A DNA stretch of 64,000 nucleotides, taken from NCBI GenBank assembly GCA_963675135.1, contig OY776123.1, forward strand, positions 6,078,501 to 6,142,500, given 5' to 3'. This DNA comes from Galeopsis tetrahit. Taxonomy: Eukaryota > Streptophyta > Magnoliopsida > Lamiales > Lamiaceae. A program made the position numbers and the translations under genes. This document shows, one piece after another, positions 24,076 to 35,049 of this stretch. Under the pieces are notes generated by a model. That model worked only from the letters and a program-made list of their open reading frames with translations. It ran no database searches and was not told the origin of the DNA. Numbering within the stretch: position 1 is the stretch's first letter; each line of letters opens with the position of its first letter.

Positions 24076-25250
24076 TGTGTCTAAGAGGTACCCTTTTAGA
24101 CCCCTAAAAGGAACAAAGTAAAGGCGTTAAAAACGTTTATACATCTCAGCCTGAAGACAAAACTAGAAAGATTAAACAAACATGGAAAATATTAACAGGG
24201 CTACTAATGGATAGCAGAGGTTTCTATGACTTTGAAAATTGAAATTTAAGTAGCAAACTCAGAAAACCAGCTGTTGGATACAATTCAACTAGAGGCATGA
24301 TGATATTAGTCAAAATTATCTGAAAAATATGGTGGCCAATGCACATGTCGAAACTATAGAAGCTAATGCCATAATCCATATACTAAAGAATGCACAAGTT
24401 TCAGACATCAATTGATCACGCAGGAAAATGCACAAGGGTTAAATATTGGGAGAATGGTGTTTCTTTTACTTCCCTCAAATGCTGTTTTTCCTCAACTAAG
24501 TAGTTGCTTCTACCAGTACTGAGTTCTCAAGAGAAGCGATGTTTAGTCATTAAGAAAAGATCCAATACACAGATTAGTTCAAGTGAGGAACACTTGTAAT
24601 TTCTTGCAGTTATTCTTTTTCCATTAGCAATAGGATCATCCCAATGTAACTACGTATATGTTTGCATTCTCTAACTTGCAGAGTAAAAACATTATTAAAA
24701 AAACAGCAAAGAAGAGCAAAATTAACAAACAAAAAGTTGAAAAAACTCGATCCATCATTCAATCCACCAATCAAGAATCGGGAAATAGGCATAATCGTAA
24801 GAAGCCACATCAGCGTTGAATACAAACAACATCAAAAGTATTTCAATCACACTTAATGTCCAGGAATCAACAACCTCACAACCCTAAACGATTCCTTCCT
24901 TCCCAAAGATTGAGAAAACATAAAGCAATCAACGTTAGCAGAAATACAGTAAACTAACCGGGAGTTCGAGAGAAAACAACAATGGGATAGATCAGAGCAA
25001 ACAGTTGGATGCCTAAATAAGAGGAATTGAAAAGTGTTCCTTTATTCGTGTGTTTTGAAGATGGGGGAAAAAGGTTAATGGAAGAGAAGAGGAGAAACAA
25101 GAAAGAAAAAGAGAGAGTATATTTTTCTTTTTTTTCCATTTTAGTTTTGGGTGTTTCAAAGATTTTGGTTTCAGCAGGCAGGCGGCACGTGCTGAGTCGG
25201 TGTTAACGTGGCTCTGCCTTAATCCATTGTTTTTTTTTATCTTCATTTAA
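24076..25250 (-). other. 5' UTR, 5' UTR intron and promoter of the E2 gene
   Basis: On the minus strand a donor G|GTTAGT sits at 24959/24958 and an acceptor TTTTAG at about 24104. The inferred leader exon upstream is about 170-200 nt and CT/AG-rich. This is inferred from splice signals only. Confidence 0.45.
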
Positions 25251-27090
25251 CCGGCTTTGCCTCTTCTCCACGCAATTTACACGCACTATATTATTTATGG
25301 AATCGGATTGTTACCCCCTCCATCTCGTCTCATTTATCTATTTTGAATGTCTAACCATCTAAACTTTCGCGTGCATAAATAAATTTGAATTTTAGAAGGC
25401 ATAGAGAAAGTAATATTTATTCATATTATTTGTACTTTTAAATTATAAAATTGTTGTATCCTTAGTTAACGACTCGACACTATAATAAAATTGGATATTG
25501 ATTGATTAATTTGAAAAGATGCAATGAAATCTTAAATCACACCTTACTTTTTTCGTCCTACAAAGATTAAGAAAAATAGTCAAGTTCACTAATATGTCTA
25601 TTTTATCTTTGATATTTTATAAATCAGGTATAAATTTCAAAATAGTTAGAATCTTATTTATGGTTAATGATTAATTATGGAATAGGTTTAATAGAATGTT
25701 AATAAAATATTTAATACTTAAATAAATAGGAAATGTGACGGAAACATTAAAAGGAAAATGTAACTATTTTTGTGATACGGAAAGAGTATAGCCGTAATTT
25801 GGTGAAGGTGCTACATTAAACCCTAGTTGATTCCTAATTAATGATGTACAAATTAAAACTCCTCGGCTTGTTACTTTGAGCTTTGATTTTGTTAGCCCAT
25901 GTGGACGGCAACACGTTTTGGGTATGCTTCTTTAATTTGGTAGTATTAAAATTAAATTGAGAACAGATTTAAAATTTATATAATAAAAAAATACAATATA
26001 AATGAATGGTACTATGTAATTTTGGTTTGAAGAATTGTAATTCTATTTTATCTAATATTTTTAATTTATTCTTATTCAGATAATGTCGAAAACTGATTAG
26101 TAATATTTGTCTATAAATGCAAATAAACTCATCATGGTGGAATCAACAAGTAACAAAATATATACAGTAGTATTTTCTATGTTACATAATAGTTTTAATT
26201 AAATTTATAACACATAAATTAAGAAAAATATTTATTGAGTAAAGTATCAATAGAAATTGATCAGCGACATTCTTTGGAGTATAAATCTCTCTAGAATACT
26301 CTCTTACTTCTCTCATCATCCAAAAACTCATAGCTCATTCTTGAGTTCAGTTCTTCCCCTCCCCCTCTCCTTCTATCTAGAAGCTATATAGATTGATCGT
26401 CGTCCACCGTCGAGTCATTCGGATATGTTCGTTGTTTCTTCACTCTCTATTGCCATTGTCCACCGTCGCCCATTTGTCGTTTGTTGGTCGACGCCGTCGA
26501 GTGCAAAAATCTGTTGCTTTGACGATCAAGACGATCGGATCTTAAAAAAAATTATTTTTTGTCTTAGTGGGATCAACGGGTCAACCCTCCCTGATGGCCG
26601 ATCGAGTGACAGACCCATTGATCCCGTTTATTTTTTTGGCGTTTTTAGTTTACTATTTGTTTATGCTTTTTTTTTCCCTACTTTATTTTGATTTGTGCGC
26701 ATCATGTCTTTGATCCCTTTGGGGGATTTTGTGTCCCTTTTAGAGCATTGTGGCCCTCTATGGAGCCTGTTTTATTTTTGATGTGGTGATTCTGTTGTGG
26801 TGCTTGGAGGCTGTGTTGCTTGAATGCTCTGGATTTTTGTACTTGGTGATCTTTATCTTTTTATTTTTCTTATTTTTTTAACACAAGACTACCTTAGTGT
26901 AGAGTTTGCCTAGTTGTTAGAATGGAGAATTGTGCGCTGCTTCTGGGTAAAGTGTATACTCATGTTCACACTTCTCACGATTAGGGTGGGTAGCGACACC
27001 AAATTGATCTGTCTCGTCGGTTTGAAGATCTAGTGCTTAAGAAGACCTTTATGTAATCGAATTGATCTTGTAAACTTGTAAACTCTTAAA
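25251..27090. other. Gene-free interval
   Basis: It contains one Stowaway-like MITE (25547-25786). The 26.3-27.1 kb part is less AT-rich and has an 88-codon frame (26425-26691), but its translation has no recognisable domain and I do not call it a gene. Confidence 0.4.
25547..25786. mobile_element. Stowaway-like MITE
   Basis: The ends are CTTTTTTCGTCCTACAAA and the complement of CTCTTTCCGTATCACAAA, with flanking TA at 25545-25546 and 25787-25788. The element is 240 bp and non-coding. Confidence 0.55.
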
Positions 27091-27091
27091 A

Positions 27092-27254
27092 AAAAAAAAA
27101 TTAATAGATAATTTTGTAAACTTTTATAAATAAAGTAAATAAAGTAATTGAATTGAGTGTAAATATAAATATATAAATATTGTGGTGAGGATGAAATTAG
27201 CAATTATGAAACCGATAAATAAAAAAAATCTGCAACAATTGTGAGATGAAGTAA
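27092..27254. mobile_element. Half of a Stowaway-like MITE
   Basis: The TTTGTAAACTTTTATAAAT module and one decayed terminus (ending near ATGAAGTA at 27254) are present and the other half is missing. It abuts the point where the MULE transposase loses similarity. Confidence 0.4.
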
Positions 27255-27263
27255 TATTTTTTT

Positions 27264-29257
27264 TTTTATAACTACCCATTCTCAGCACATCATCATTAAT
27301 TCTTTTCTGAATTTTAGGGCACAATAATCCCTTCCACTTCTTACCTCTAATTGCATCATCTCTGTTCCTTCGAAATTTAACCATCAAATATTCCATAATC
27401 CATTCCATCATGCAAATAGGCATTTCTCGAGCAGGCAAGATGCTACTATTAAATGACTCAGATATGTTGTTCATCACTAAGTCACAACTAGCATTGCAAT
27501 TAAAATGTGACCTACTCCACTGTTCTGGTGGCTTATCACTCAACCACGTAACTGCATCCTCACTCAACTCACTGATATCATTCATAACTCTATTAAACTG
27601 ATTATCCGTGGTGGCCTTTGAAGCCTTGTACAATGCAATCTTAAAATCTTTGCCCCTAAATCCAGCATTTCTAAAGTTTCCATGCAAGTGTCTAACACAA
27701 AACCTATGAGCAGAGTTAGGAAAAACACTATGAAATGCTTGGACAAGTCCTTTTTGTTTGTCTGAAATGAAAGTCCACTCATGATCCCTTTCAATTTCTA
27801 AATCATGCTTCAATAGGTTTAAAAACCAATCTCAAGTGTTACCATTCTCCTTACTAACAACAGCATATGCAATTGGAAAAATATTATTATTGGGATCAAC
27901 ACTCACAGCAGTCAATAACACACCCTTATGTGGTCCCTTAAGATGACACCCATCTACCCCAACTATTGGCCTACACCCTGTAAGGAATCCCTTCTTCAAA
28001 GCATTTAGACAAACACACATTCTATCAAACAAATGAATTCCATTAGAGTGCTCAGTCCCTATAATAACAGAAGATCCTACATTAGTTCTTCTAATCTCTT
28101 GTGCATAGTCCCACAAAAGGCTGAATTGCTCATTTGCATCACTCTCATGCTCCTTTATAACAAGTTTTTTGCATGCATATGCATGATAATCAGTGATATT
28201 TACCCCTAATTCATGCTCAATATCTTTTTGAAAAGCTGAAGCCTTTTTAGTTGGATCATTTACAAACATGTACCCATATCTCCCTGTCAACCATCTATTT
28301 TTTAAGCTTTTTACATGAAAAACTTGTGGGCATGTGTGTAGAGGCTGGTATGTTCTTATTTGGAATGTAGGCTCATTCGGCACGTTCATTGCATGCACCT
28401 TCCAATCACAATCTTGTCCATTACATTTAGCATACACCCTAATGTTGTCATTCTTCACTATCTTAATATCCCTCTTGCCAACTATTGCTTGTGAATGAAC
28501 ATCATCTATAAACTCCCACTTATTACTAAACACCATGTTGAGTTTCATAAATGGGTTATACTTTTGACCTGAATTAAACACTGGGCACTTGTGACCTTTA
28601 TTGTCACTGTCCGAGTCTTTACCACTATCAAAATCATCATCGGTGACTAAGATATCTTCATCCCCAGACCCATAATCAGAAAGCTCTTCAAACCCAGAAT
28701 CATCTCCATCACAAGACTCACTTTCTGCACTATCAAAAGTCGCCACATAATCAGAATCCTCACTACTGCTCTCACCCCCAACTAATTCTACATCCCTCTC
28801 AGAACCCTTATTGTTGTTTTCAACAACCACCAATGCTGCATGATAGCCTGCATCCCTCTCAAACCCATTTGAATCTGAAAAAAAAATTATTTTATTTACT
28901 ACAGTATCCGACACATAAGCAAACAAGGCATAACCCATTTGAATAATACTTATTCTCAAGCAGAAAAAAGCAAATAAAATATACATGGGCCACCACCATT
29001 GTTGAAAACACGTGTATGGTAGAAAAAAATAAAAAATATAAAACATGGACCACCACCATTGTCAACAATTGAACATATATATATATATATGAAAGCACTA
29101 TACCCAATCATACGACATACTCCAGCATATAAATATACGCACCCAACTCGTGAAAATAATTGAAAGTCAAAAGATTTAGGGTTTGAGATGTTAATAATAA
29201 GAGCTTACCGTAGTCAGGAGGAGGGTCTCCATCATTATCGGCACCTTGAAACCTCAT
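27264..29257 (-). pseudogene. MULE (MuDR-like) transposase, nonsense-mutated and truncated
   Basis: Exon 1 (29257-29209, start MRFQGADNDGDPPPDYG) joins exon 2 at 28874 through a GT-AG intron, in frame. Exon 2 encodes an acidic region, a MuDR DNA-binding-type domain (NKWEFIDDVHSQAIVGKRD, then C-x4-CDWKVHA and HTC), the MULE helix region (KDIEHELGVNITDYHAYACKK) and the start of the DDE domain (VGVDGCHLKG, first Asp). At 27832-27834 a TGA interrupts the frame where relatives have Trp before D-W-F-L. The frame then continues with FISDKQKGLVQAF (second Asp), the C-x2-H motif and the NNISESFNS block. The C-terminal SWIM zinc finger is missing, so the copy is inactive. A MULE-type terminal repeat lies upstream at 29584. 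Confidence 0.88.
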
Positions 29258-29469
29258 CTTGAAAAATCAGTGGACGAGCGATTGAGAAGGGCAAGAGGAG
29301 CGATTGAGAAGGGCAATAGCTCAATGAACTTTTCTCAAGGTGATTTAGGGATTTTGACTTTGTGTGGAATTATAAGGGATTAAGGCCACATTGTTTTTTT
29401 TGTTTTTTTTTAAATAAAAATAAATGCCAAATCACTATTTACCTGAAGCTTACCTAGGATAGCAGGTGA

Positions 29470-29584
29470 TGAGGACTAAATTTTTAATATTAGTAAATAT
29501 AAAGGACAAATTTCAAAGTAGTAAAATTTAGAGGACAAAAATCAAAATTGATACAACTTAAAGGACGAAAAAATGTATTTTCCC
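29470..29584. repeat. MULE terminal inverted repeat (5' side)
   Basis: Read on the minus strand it starts GGGAAAATACATTTTTTCG and continues with repeated (T)TTGTCCT(T/C)TA units, a form common in plant Mutator-like elements. The opposite terminus was not found beyond 27.2 kb, in line with the truncated transposase. Confidence 0.6.
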
Positions 29585-29915
29585 TAAAACATATTTAATC
29601 ATATTTATTGCTCTTTCAATAAACAATAATGATTAGGTAAGAGAAAATTTTGAGTGAGACAGATCTCACATGAAGTAACTTTTTTTCGTGAGACGTATTG
29701 CAGTTCAACACTGCATTTAAACTGCATTTAAAAGTTAATATTTTTAACAAAAATAATTATCACATTTTAATTTTTATATTACTTACCCAAACTAATTATG
29801 TTAAAAGTAGTGGGGTGACTTTAGTCGGTTCGATTTCTCTGTTCCATTTTTTGTATTTTACTGGTGTTTTATTTTATTGAATTTTTAACACGTGTCGCCT
29901 TTAATATTACAGGAC

Positions 29916-32900
29916 GGGACATGCAAAAGTCGCCTTGATAGGATATTTGTGAACGCGGATTGGAAGGAAATGTGGCCGGACAGTACTATAAAAGGAATGG
30001 GTCGGACCATTTCCGATCACTGCCCTATATACACCCTACATCAGCGCATTGATTGGGGCCCGAAACCATTTCGTTTCTTCAACGCCTGGATGAAACACCC
30101 AAATTTCAAAGAATTCTTGGATAACAAGTGGGGATCGTATAATATTCAGGGCTGGAGCGGGTATGTCTTGAAAGAGAAATTAAAAATACTGAAAGGAGAT
30201 CTCAGAGAGTGGAACAGGGACGTGTTCGGCAGATTAGATACAAACATTGAGAAGAAAAGAAAGGAGATTATCAGACTTGATGCTCTGGATGAGATATTCG
30301 GACTGGATGCTGGAGAAGAGAATTTAAGGAGAGAGGCTCTTGCTGGGATTCAACATGATATGAAGTTAAAGGAGGAGCAATTATATCAAATGGCAAAAAT
30401 TAAGTGGTTGAAGGGTGGGGATATGAATTCCAAACTTTTTCATAGAGCAATAAAAGGCAGGAGCGCGAACAACGCAATAAACAGACTATTCATTGATGGC
30501 CAGTGGGTCGAATCAGTGCAAGCCGTCAAAAAAGAGGTTTTTAGTTTTTTTAGATCGCACTTCAAATCTGAGAACATTCCTAGACCTGCTATACCATCCA
30601 ATCTGATTCATAGAAAGCTGGAGACTTGTGATAATGCCTTTCTAACAGCCGAGTTCGAGGAAGACGAAGTAAAAAAAGCGGTGTGGGATTGTGAGGATTC
30701 CAAGAGCCCGGGGCCTGATGGATTCTCCCTGGGGTTCTTTAAGGAGAACTGGGAGCTAGTGAAGAGGGAGGTTTTGAATATGATGGTTGAATTTCACGAA
30801 CATGGGAAATTGGTGAGAGGCTTTAATCCATCTTTTATTGTGCTGATACCAAAGAAGACAGGGGCCCAACTTCTAGATGAGTTCCGGCCTATCTCTTTAA
30901 TTGGGTGCCTTTACAAAATTATTGCTAAGACGCTAGCCAGACAGCTGGCCAAAGTTCTCGAATTGTGCATTTCCGAGAGTCAAACAGTCTTTATCGGTGG
31001 TCGTCAAATTATGGACGGCATTTTAGTGGCGCATGAAGCTATCGATGAAGCAAAGAGAAAAAGAAAAAGGAGGATAATGTTCAAAGTGGATTTTTCAAAG
31101 GCCTATGACTCGGTTGAGTGGCCATATCTTGACGCAATGATGGACGACATGGGTTTCGCACCAAAGTGGAGGACATGGATGATGGAATGTATCTCTACGG
31201 CGAGTTCAACAGTACTTGTTAATGGCAGCCCATCCGGCGAATTTAAACTAGAGCGTGGATTACGCCAGGGCGATCCACTCTCGCCCTTCCTGTTTCTTAT
31301 TGCCGCCGAGGGTCTGAACATCCTAACAAATCGGGCAGTGGAAACGGGTGCTCTTGAACCTATAAAGATGGGGAAATATAAGGTCCAGGTGCCTATCCTA
31401 CAGTATGCTGATGATACCATGTTTCTTTGCAATGGGAGTTGGGATGATATTCGGGCAATCAAAAAAATCCTGAAGTTGTTCGAACTTATATCAGGGCTGG
31501 GTGTTAATTTCAGCAAATGCAGATTATTCGGGATTCAAGTAGGAGATGTGGAGAAGAGGGAGATGGCCAATCTCTTGGGTTACTCCATGGGCAGCCTGCC
31601 GCTTGAATTTTTAGGCATAAACGTGGGGTTGAATCATCACAAAACTACGTCATGGGAGAAAATGGTGAAAAAGATTCGTGGGAAGTTGGAAGCATGGAAG
31701 GACAAACACATCTCGATGGGCAGGAGAACGACTCTTATTCAGGCTGTGCTTTCTGCGTTACCCACTTACTACTTATCTTTTTTTAAAATTCCAAAATCTG
31801 TTTTAAGTGAGATTGTTAAATTACAGAGGAATTTTTTGTGGGGTGGGGGAGCGGGTGAAAATAGAAAAATCCCTTGGGTAAGTTGGGAAGAGGTTTGTAA
31901 GGATAAGAATACATGGGGTTTGGGGATTAGAGACTTGAACTTATTTAATTCGGCTCTCCTGGAAAAATGGATTTGGAGGATGCTTACGGAACCAAATAAT
32001 CTTTGGGTTAGGGTGCTGAAATCTAGATATGGTGGACTGGGGAGTGAGGATTTCGCCTATAGACATAGGGGGGGTAGAGGCGCAGGAGAATCTAGCTGGT
32101 GGAAAGAGATAAAATTTTTTTACAATGAATTAGGAGGGAGAGCAGCCAATAATAAAATCAGTCGAATTGTGGGAGATGGGAGTCATACGAATTTCTGGCG
32201 CGATCCGTGGGTGAATGGGGGAGGGGGGGGGAAGTCCCAAGTGAGTTATTTCCTGACCTGTATTCGATCAGTGAGCAAAAGGAATTTCTAGTTAGTAATA
32301 TGGGTCATTGGGGTAGTAGTGGATGGCAGTGGTGCTGGAGGTGGGAAAGAGACTTGAGTGGTAGTGAGGGAGAGGATCTGATGGCTTTGAATGTGTTGTT
32401 AGACAGACAAAAAATTTCGCAGGACATTGACGACTTCTGGAGCTGGGCCCTTGCACCTCATGGAGCGTACTCTACTAGCTGTGTGTATGCGCGAATGGTC
32501 GAGGAAAAAGGGGATGCGACGAGGACGGAGGATGAATGACCAGTATTCAAGAATCTGTGGGGTTGTTATGCGCCTAAGAAAGTCAAATTAATTGGGTGGA
32601 AGATGCTCCGAGGCAGGCTTGCTACTACGGACAACCTCAGCAGAAGAGGAGTCCCGATTTCTGATGAGGAACAGAGGTGTTGCCTCTGTAATTCTGCAGC
32701 AGAGTCGAATACACATTTATTGATGGAATGTAATTTTGCAAAGGGGATTTGGCAAAAATGTTACAGCTGGACCAAAGTGAACTTGGCTCCACAACTGAGT
32801 ATAAAGGACCATGCATTGCAGCATTTTAAAGCTCTCGGCTCTGGCATAGTAAGGAAGAAATTTATTACGAGTCTTTGGGCTTGTGTTGTTTGGGAAATAT

Positions 32901-33025
32901 GGAGATGTAGAAATGCAAAAAGATTTAATGATGAAAGACAGGAGGAAAAGAAAGCAATAGAAAATATAAAAATACATCTTTGGACGTGGCTAGGAGGAAA
33001 AAATTTGGTGGTTAGAATTACTTAG
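29916..33025 (+). pseudogene. LINE ORF2: reverse transcriptase and zf-RVT, frameshifted
   Basis: The frame opens in the last part of the EEP endonuclease (KSRLDRIF, ISDHCP). It continues through the reverse transcriptase: SPGPDGFSLGFFK, IPKK, FRPISLIGCLYKIIAK, KVDFSKAYDSV (first catalytic Asp), RGLRQGDPLSPFLF and the YADD box at 31404-31415. A G-rich stretch (32217-32231) shifts the frame to the next phase, a TGA follows at 32537-32539, and the same phase then gives the C-terminal zinc knuckle (CCLCNSAAESNTHLLMECNF) up to TAG/TAA near 33025. Retrotransposition is therefore not possible from this copy. Confidence 0.88.
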
Positions 33026-33209
33026 AAACGCATCAGTTTCAGCTTGGTGTTGCGACCCGTTCTTATGCATTATTGAGTGATTATAGTTCTTTCAGGCGGA
33101 AGTGGTAGAACCTGTTTATATGTTAGACTTTTCCTGTAAATTTACGGGCTGAGCACCCAAAACACTCGTGGAATGGAATTGATTCTTTACTGTTCAAAAA
33201 AAAAAAAAA
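29916..33209 (+). mobile_element. 5'-truncated L1-type LINE with target-site duplication
   Basis: The insert starts abruptly inside the endonuclease domain and ends in a poly-A run (33196-33210). A 7 bp repeat, ACAGGAC, is present at 29909-29915 and again at 33210-33216 directly after the poly-A, consistent with target-primed reverse transcription. It belongs to a different LINE family from the copy at 52-58 kb, because the 3' UTRs are unrelated. Confidence 0.8.
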
Positions 33210-33929
33210 ACAGGACATTGATTATTTTTTAACATGACATGTGTCAAATATCCATTGAATAAAATCTATATATATAAAAGGAGGATGAACTCTCCAGCCT
33301 TCCGCCACGTGTGAATTGAAACAAATTCTGGTCTCGACATGTGTCAAATTTAATATTAAACTCATATGCCACGTGTTATTTTTTGTCCATGTCATTTTAA
33401 AATAAGGAAATTAGAAGGTTAGTGGATAACGAAGAGGCGGGGCTGGTTTAGGAGTTACACTGCTGCGCCTGCCTGAGTTCTTTCTTCTGTGATGAGTTGG
33501 GAGGGTAAAATCTGGTATGCACACCGCCTCCGTTTTCTGTAGGGATCTTCCGCAGCGTCTAGAGAGCGAGGCAGAGTGGCGGCGAGCCCAGCGAACCGTG
33601 TCCTGTCGGCGATGTCGGTACGATTTCTTCCGGTAGGCAGAGTCGCATCAGGTTGAGACGATGTGATTTCTCTCCGGCCAACAGGATTCAACGCAAAGGT
33701 TTTATTTCTGTTTTACTGCTCTCAGTTGTTCATTTAGGAATGAGAAGGCACTTGATTTATTGATCTATAATGATAACTCAGTAGCTAATTTATATTAAAC
33801 ATGATCAAAAGGAGGCAGTTGAGAAGTGCTTATCACGATGCAATGGAATTTAATTTAATTTAATTTTAATATGGTTAAGAGTATTTTACTCAAGTTAAAG
33901 TATAATGCATATAATTCAGTTCAATTGAA

Positions 33930-34212
33930 GATATTCGGTATGCTGAGGAACTTCAAAGATGTTGAGTCATTTCGGCAATCCTTGATATTGGACGAGTTGC
34001 TACCAGAAAAGTTTGATGATTATCGTATGATGTTGAGGTTAATATTCTAATCATTGTTTGAGTATTTAAGAAAAATATATTTCAGCCTATTGATTCATAT
34101 TCATTATTGCAGACAGTTCAATCAAATGTTTATAGTCAATGCTGGTCCAAGCTTTAGGCTATTGTGGAATATTGTGAATAATTTTATTAATCCCATAACA
34201 GCTACTAAGATA
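33930..34212 (+). pseudogene. Sec14-like (SFH) phosphatidylinositol-transfer gene fragment, copy 1
   Basis: Two exon-like pieces are recognisable. At 33930-34037, DIRYAEELQ is followed, after a frame slip, by FRQSLILDELLPEKFDDYRM and MML before a GT; this is the start of a plant Sec14/CRAL-TRIO-N domain. At 34113-34212, after an AG, comes QMFIVNAGPSFRLLWNIV plus NPITATKI, a piece from the lipid-binding CRAL-TRIO domain. In intact SFH genes these blocks are separated by several exons, so the middle is missing. The piece is a non-functional gene fragment, probably captured or left by deletion. Confidence 0.75.
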
Positions 34213-34415
34213 TATTTCAGCCTATTGATTCATATATGCTTTTTCTTACCTTTTGCCATATGTATATGTTACTTGATTGATTATGTAATACGTCCTTAAA
34301 TCTATTTTTCGGGTGATGTTAACATGATTTAATGTATGTGATGCAGTGAACTACATGAGTTCTTAAGAGTGGTAGAAGAAAAAGTGACGGCCGAGTCAGT
34401 TCAGTTTCAATTAAA

Positions 34416-34660
34416 GATATTCGGGATGCTGAGGAACTTCAGGTTGTACAAGAAAAGTTGATGATCAACAATTATCATATGATGTTGAGGTTAATATTCT
34501 AATCATTGTTTGAGTTTATTTAAGCAAAAAAATATTTCAGGCTAATGTTTCATATTCATAATTGCAGACACTTCATCAAATGTTTCTAATCAATGCTGGT
34601 CCAGTCTTTAGGCTATGTGGAATACCTTGAAGAATTTATAGATTTGATTGATCCCATTGT
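34416..34660 (+). pseudogene. Sec14-like gene fragment, copy 2
   Basis: This repeats copy 1. The block 34416-34489 reads DIRDAEELQVVQ and then NNYHMMLR but lacks the FRQSLILDELL part. After an intron-like spacer with the same sequence, 34568 onward reads TLHQMFLINAGPVFRL and then hits a stop. The shared introns and the same deletion show it is a diverged tandem duplicate of copy 1, about 480 bp away. Confidence 0.72.
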
Positions 34661-34799
34661 TTAAACCTTCATGTCAAATAAATTGTGAGAATTGTTATCT
34701 CGATTTGTTTGTGTATTCTTATTTTTTAGGTTGATCAGTACCACCATCGCTACCGTTCAATATAGGTTCATCAAATGTTATCTTTGGGTTTGTTTCATT

Positions 34800-34985
34800 T
34801 CACTTTACATTGAACGCACCCCCGAAGGAGACGTTCTTCGACCGAACTTCGGGGAGCTTAATCTGTAATTGATGGAGTTTAGCTTGAAAGGATTGGGATC
34901 CGTACACGGTGACTGAAACGTCGGGGGACATATCGACGCCATAGCGGAGCATTGAGAAATTGATCGTTACAGAAATTACTATTGT
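34800..34985 (-). pseudogene. Unidentified protein-coding fragment
   Basis: The minus strand is open for more than 60 codons with coding-like composition (MLRYGVDMSPDVSVTVYG, then SFQAKLHQLQIKLPEVRSKN) and ends at TGA 34800-34802. Its GC content is well above the flanks. I do not recognise the family and see no convincing start, so I regard it as a fragment of another host gene lying next to the Sec14 pieces. Confidence 0.4.
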
Positions 34986-35049
34986 GAATAATGAAGGGGA
35001 GAAAGTGAAGGGTAGTAGAAGAAGGATAAGGATGCTGATAGTGTGCTGA

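Noticed and set aside
26425..26691. 88-codon frame in a less AT-rich intergenic stretch
   Set aside because: No recognisable domain, no splice context, and low-complexity wording; not enough to call a gene.
33455..33691. 78-codon minus-strand frame upstream of the Sec14 fragments
   Set aside because: GC-rich but without recognisable domain; more likely a captured 5' UTR or promoter piece.
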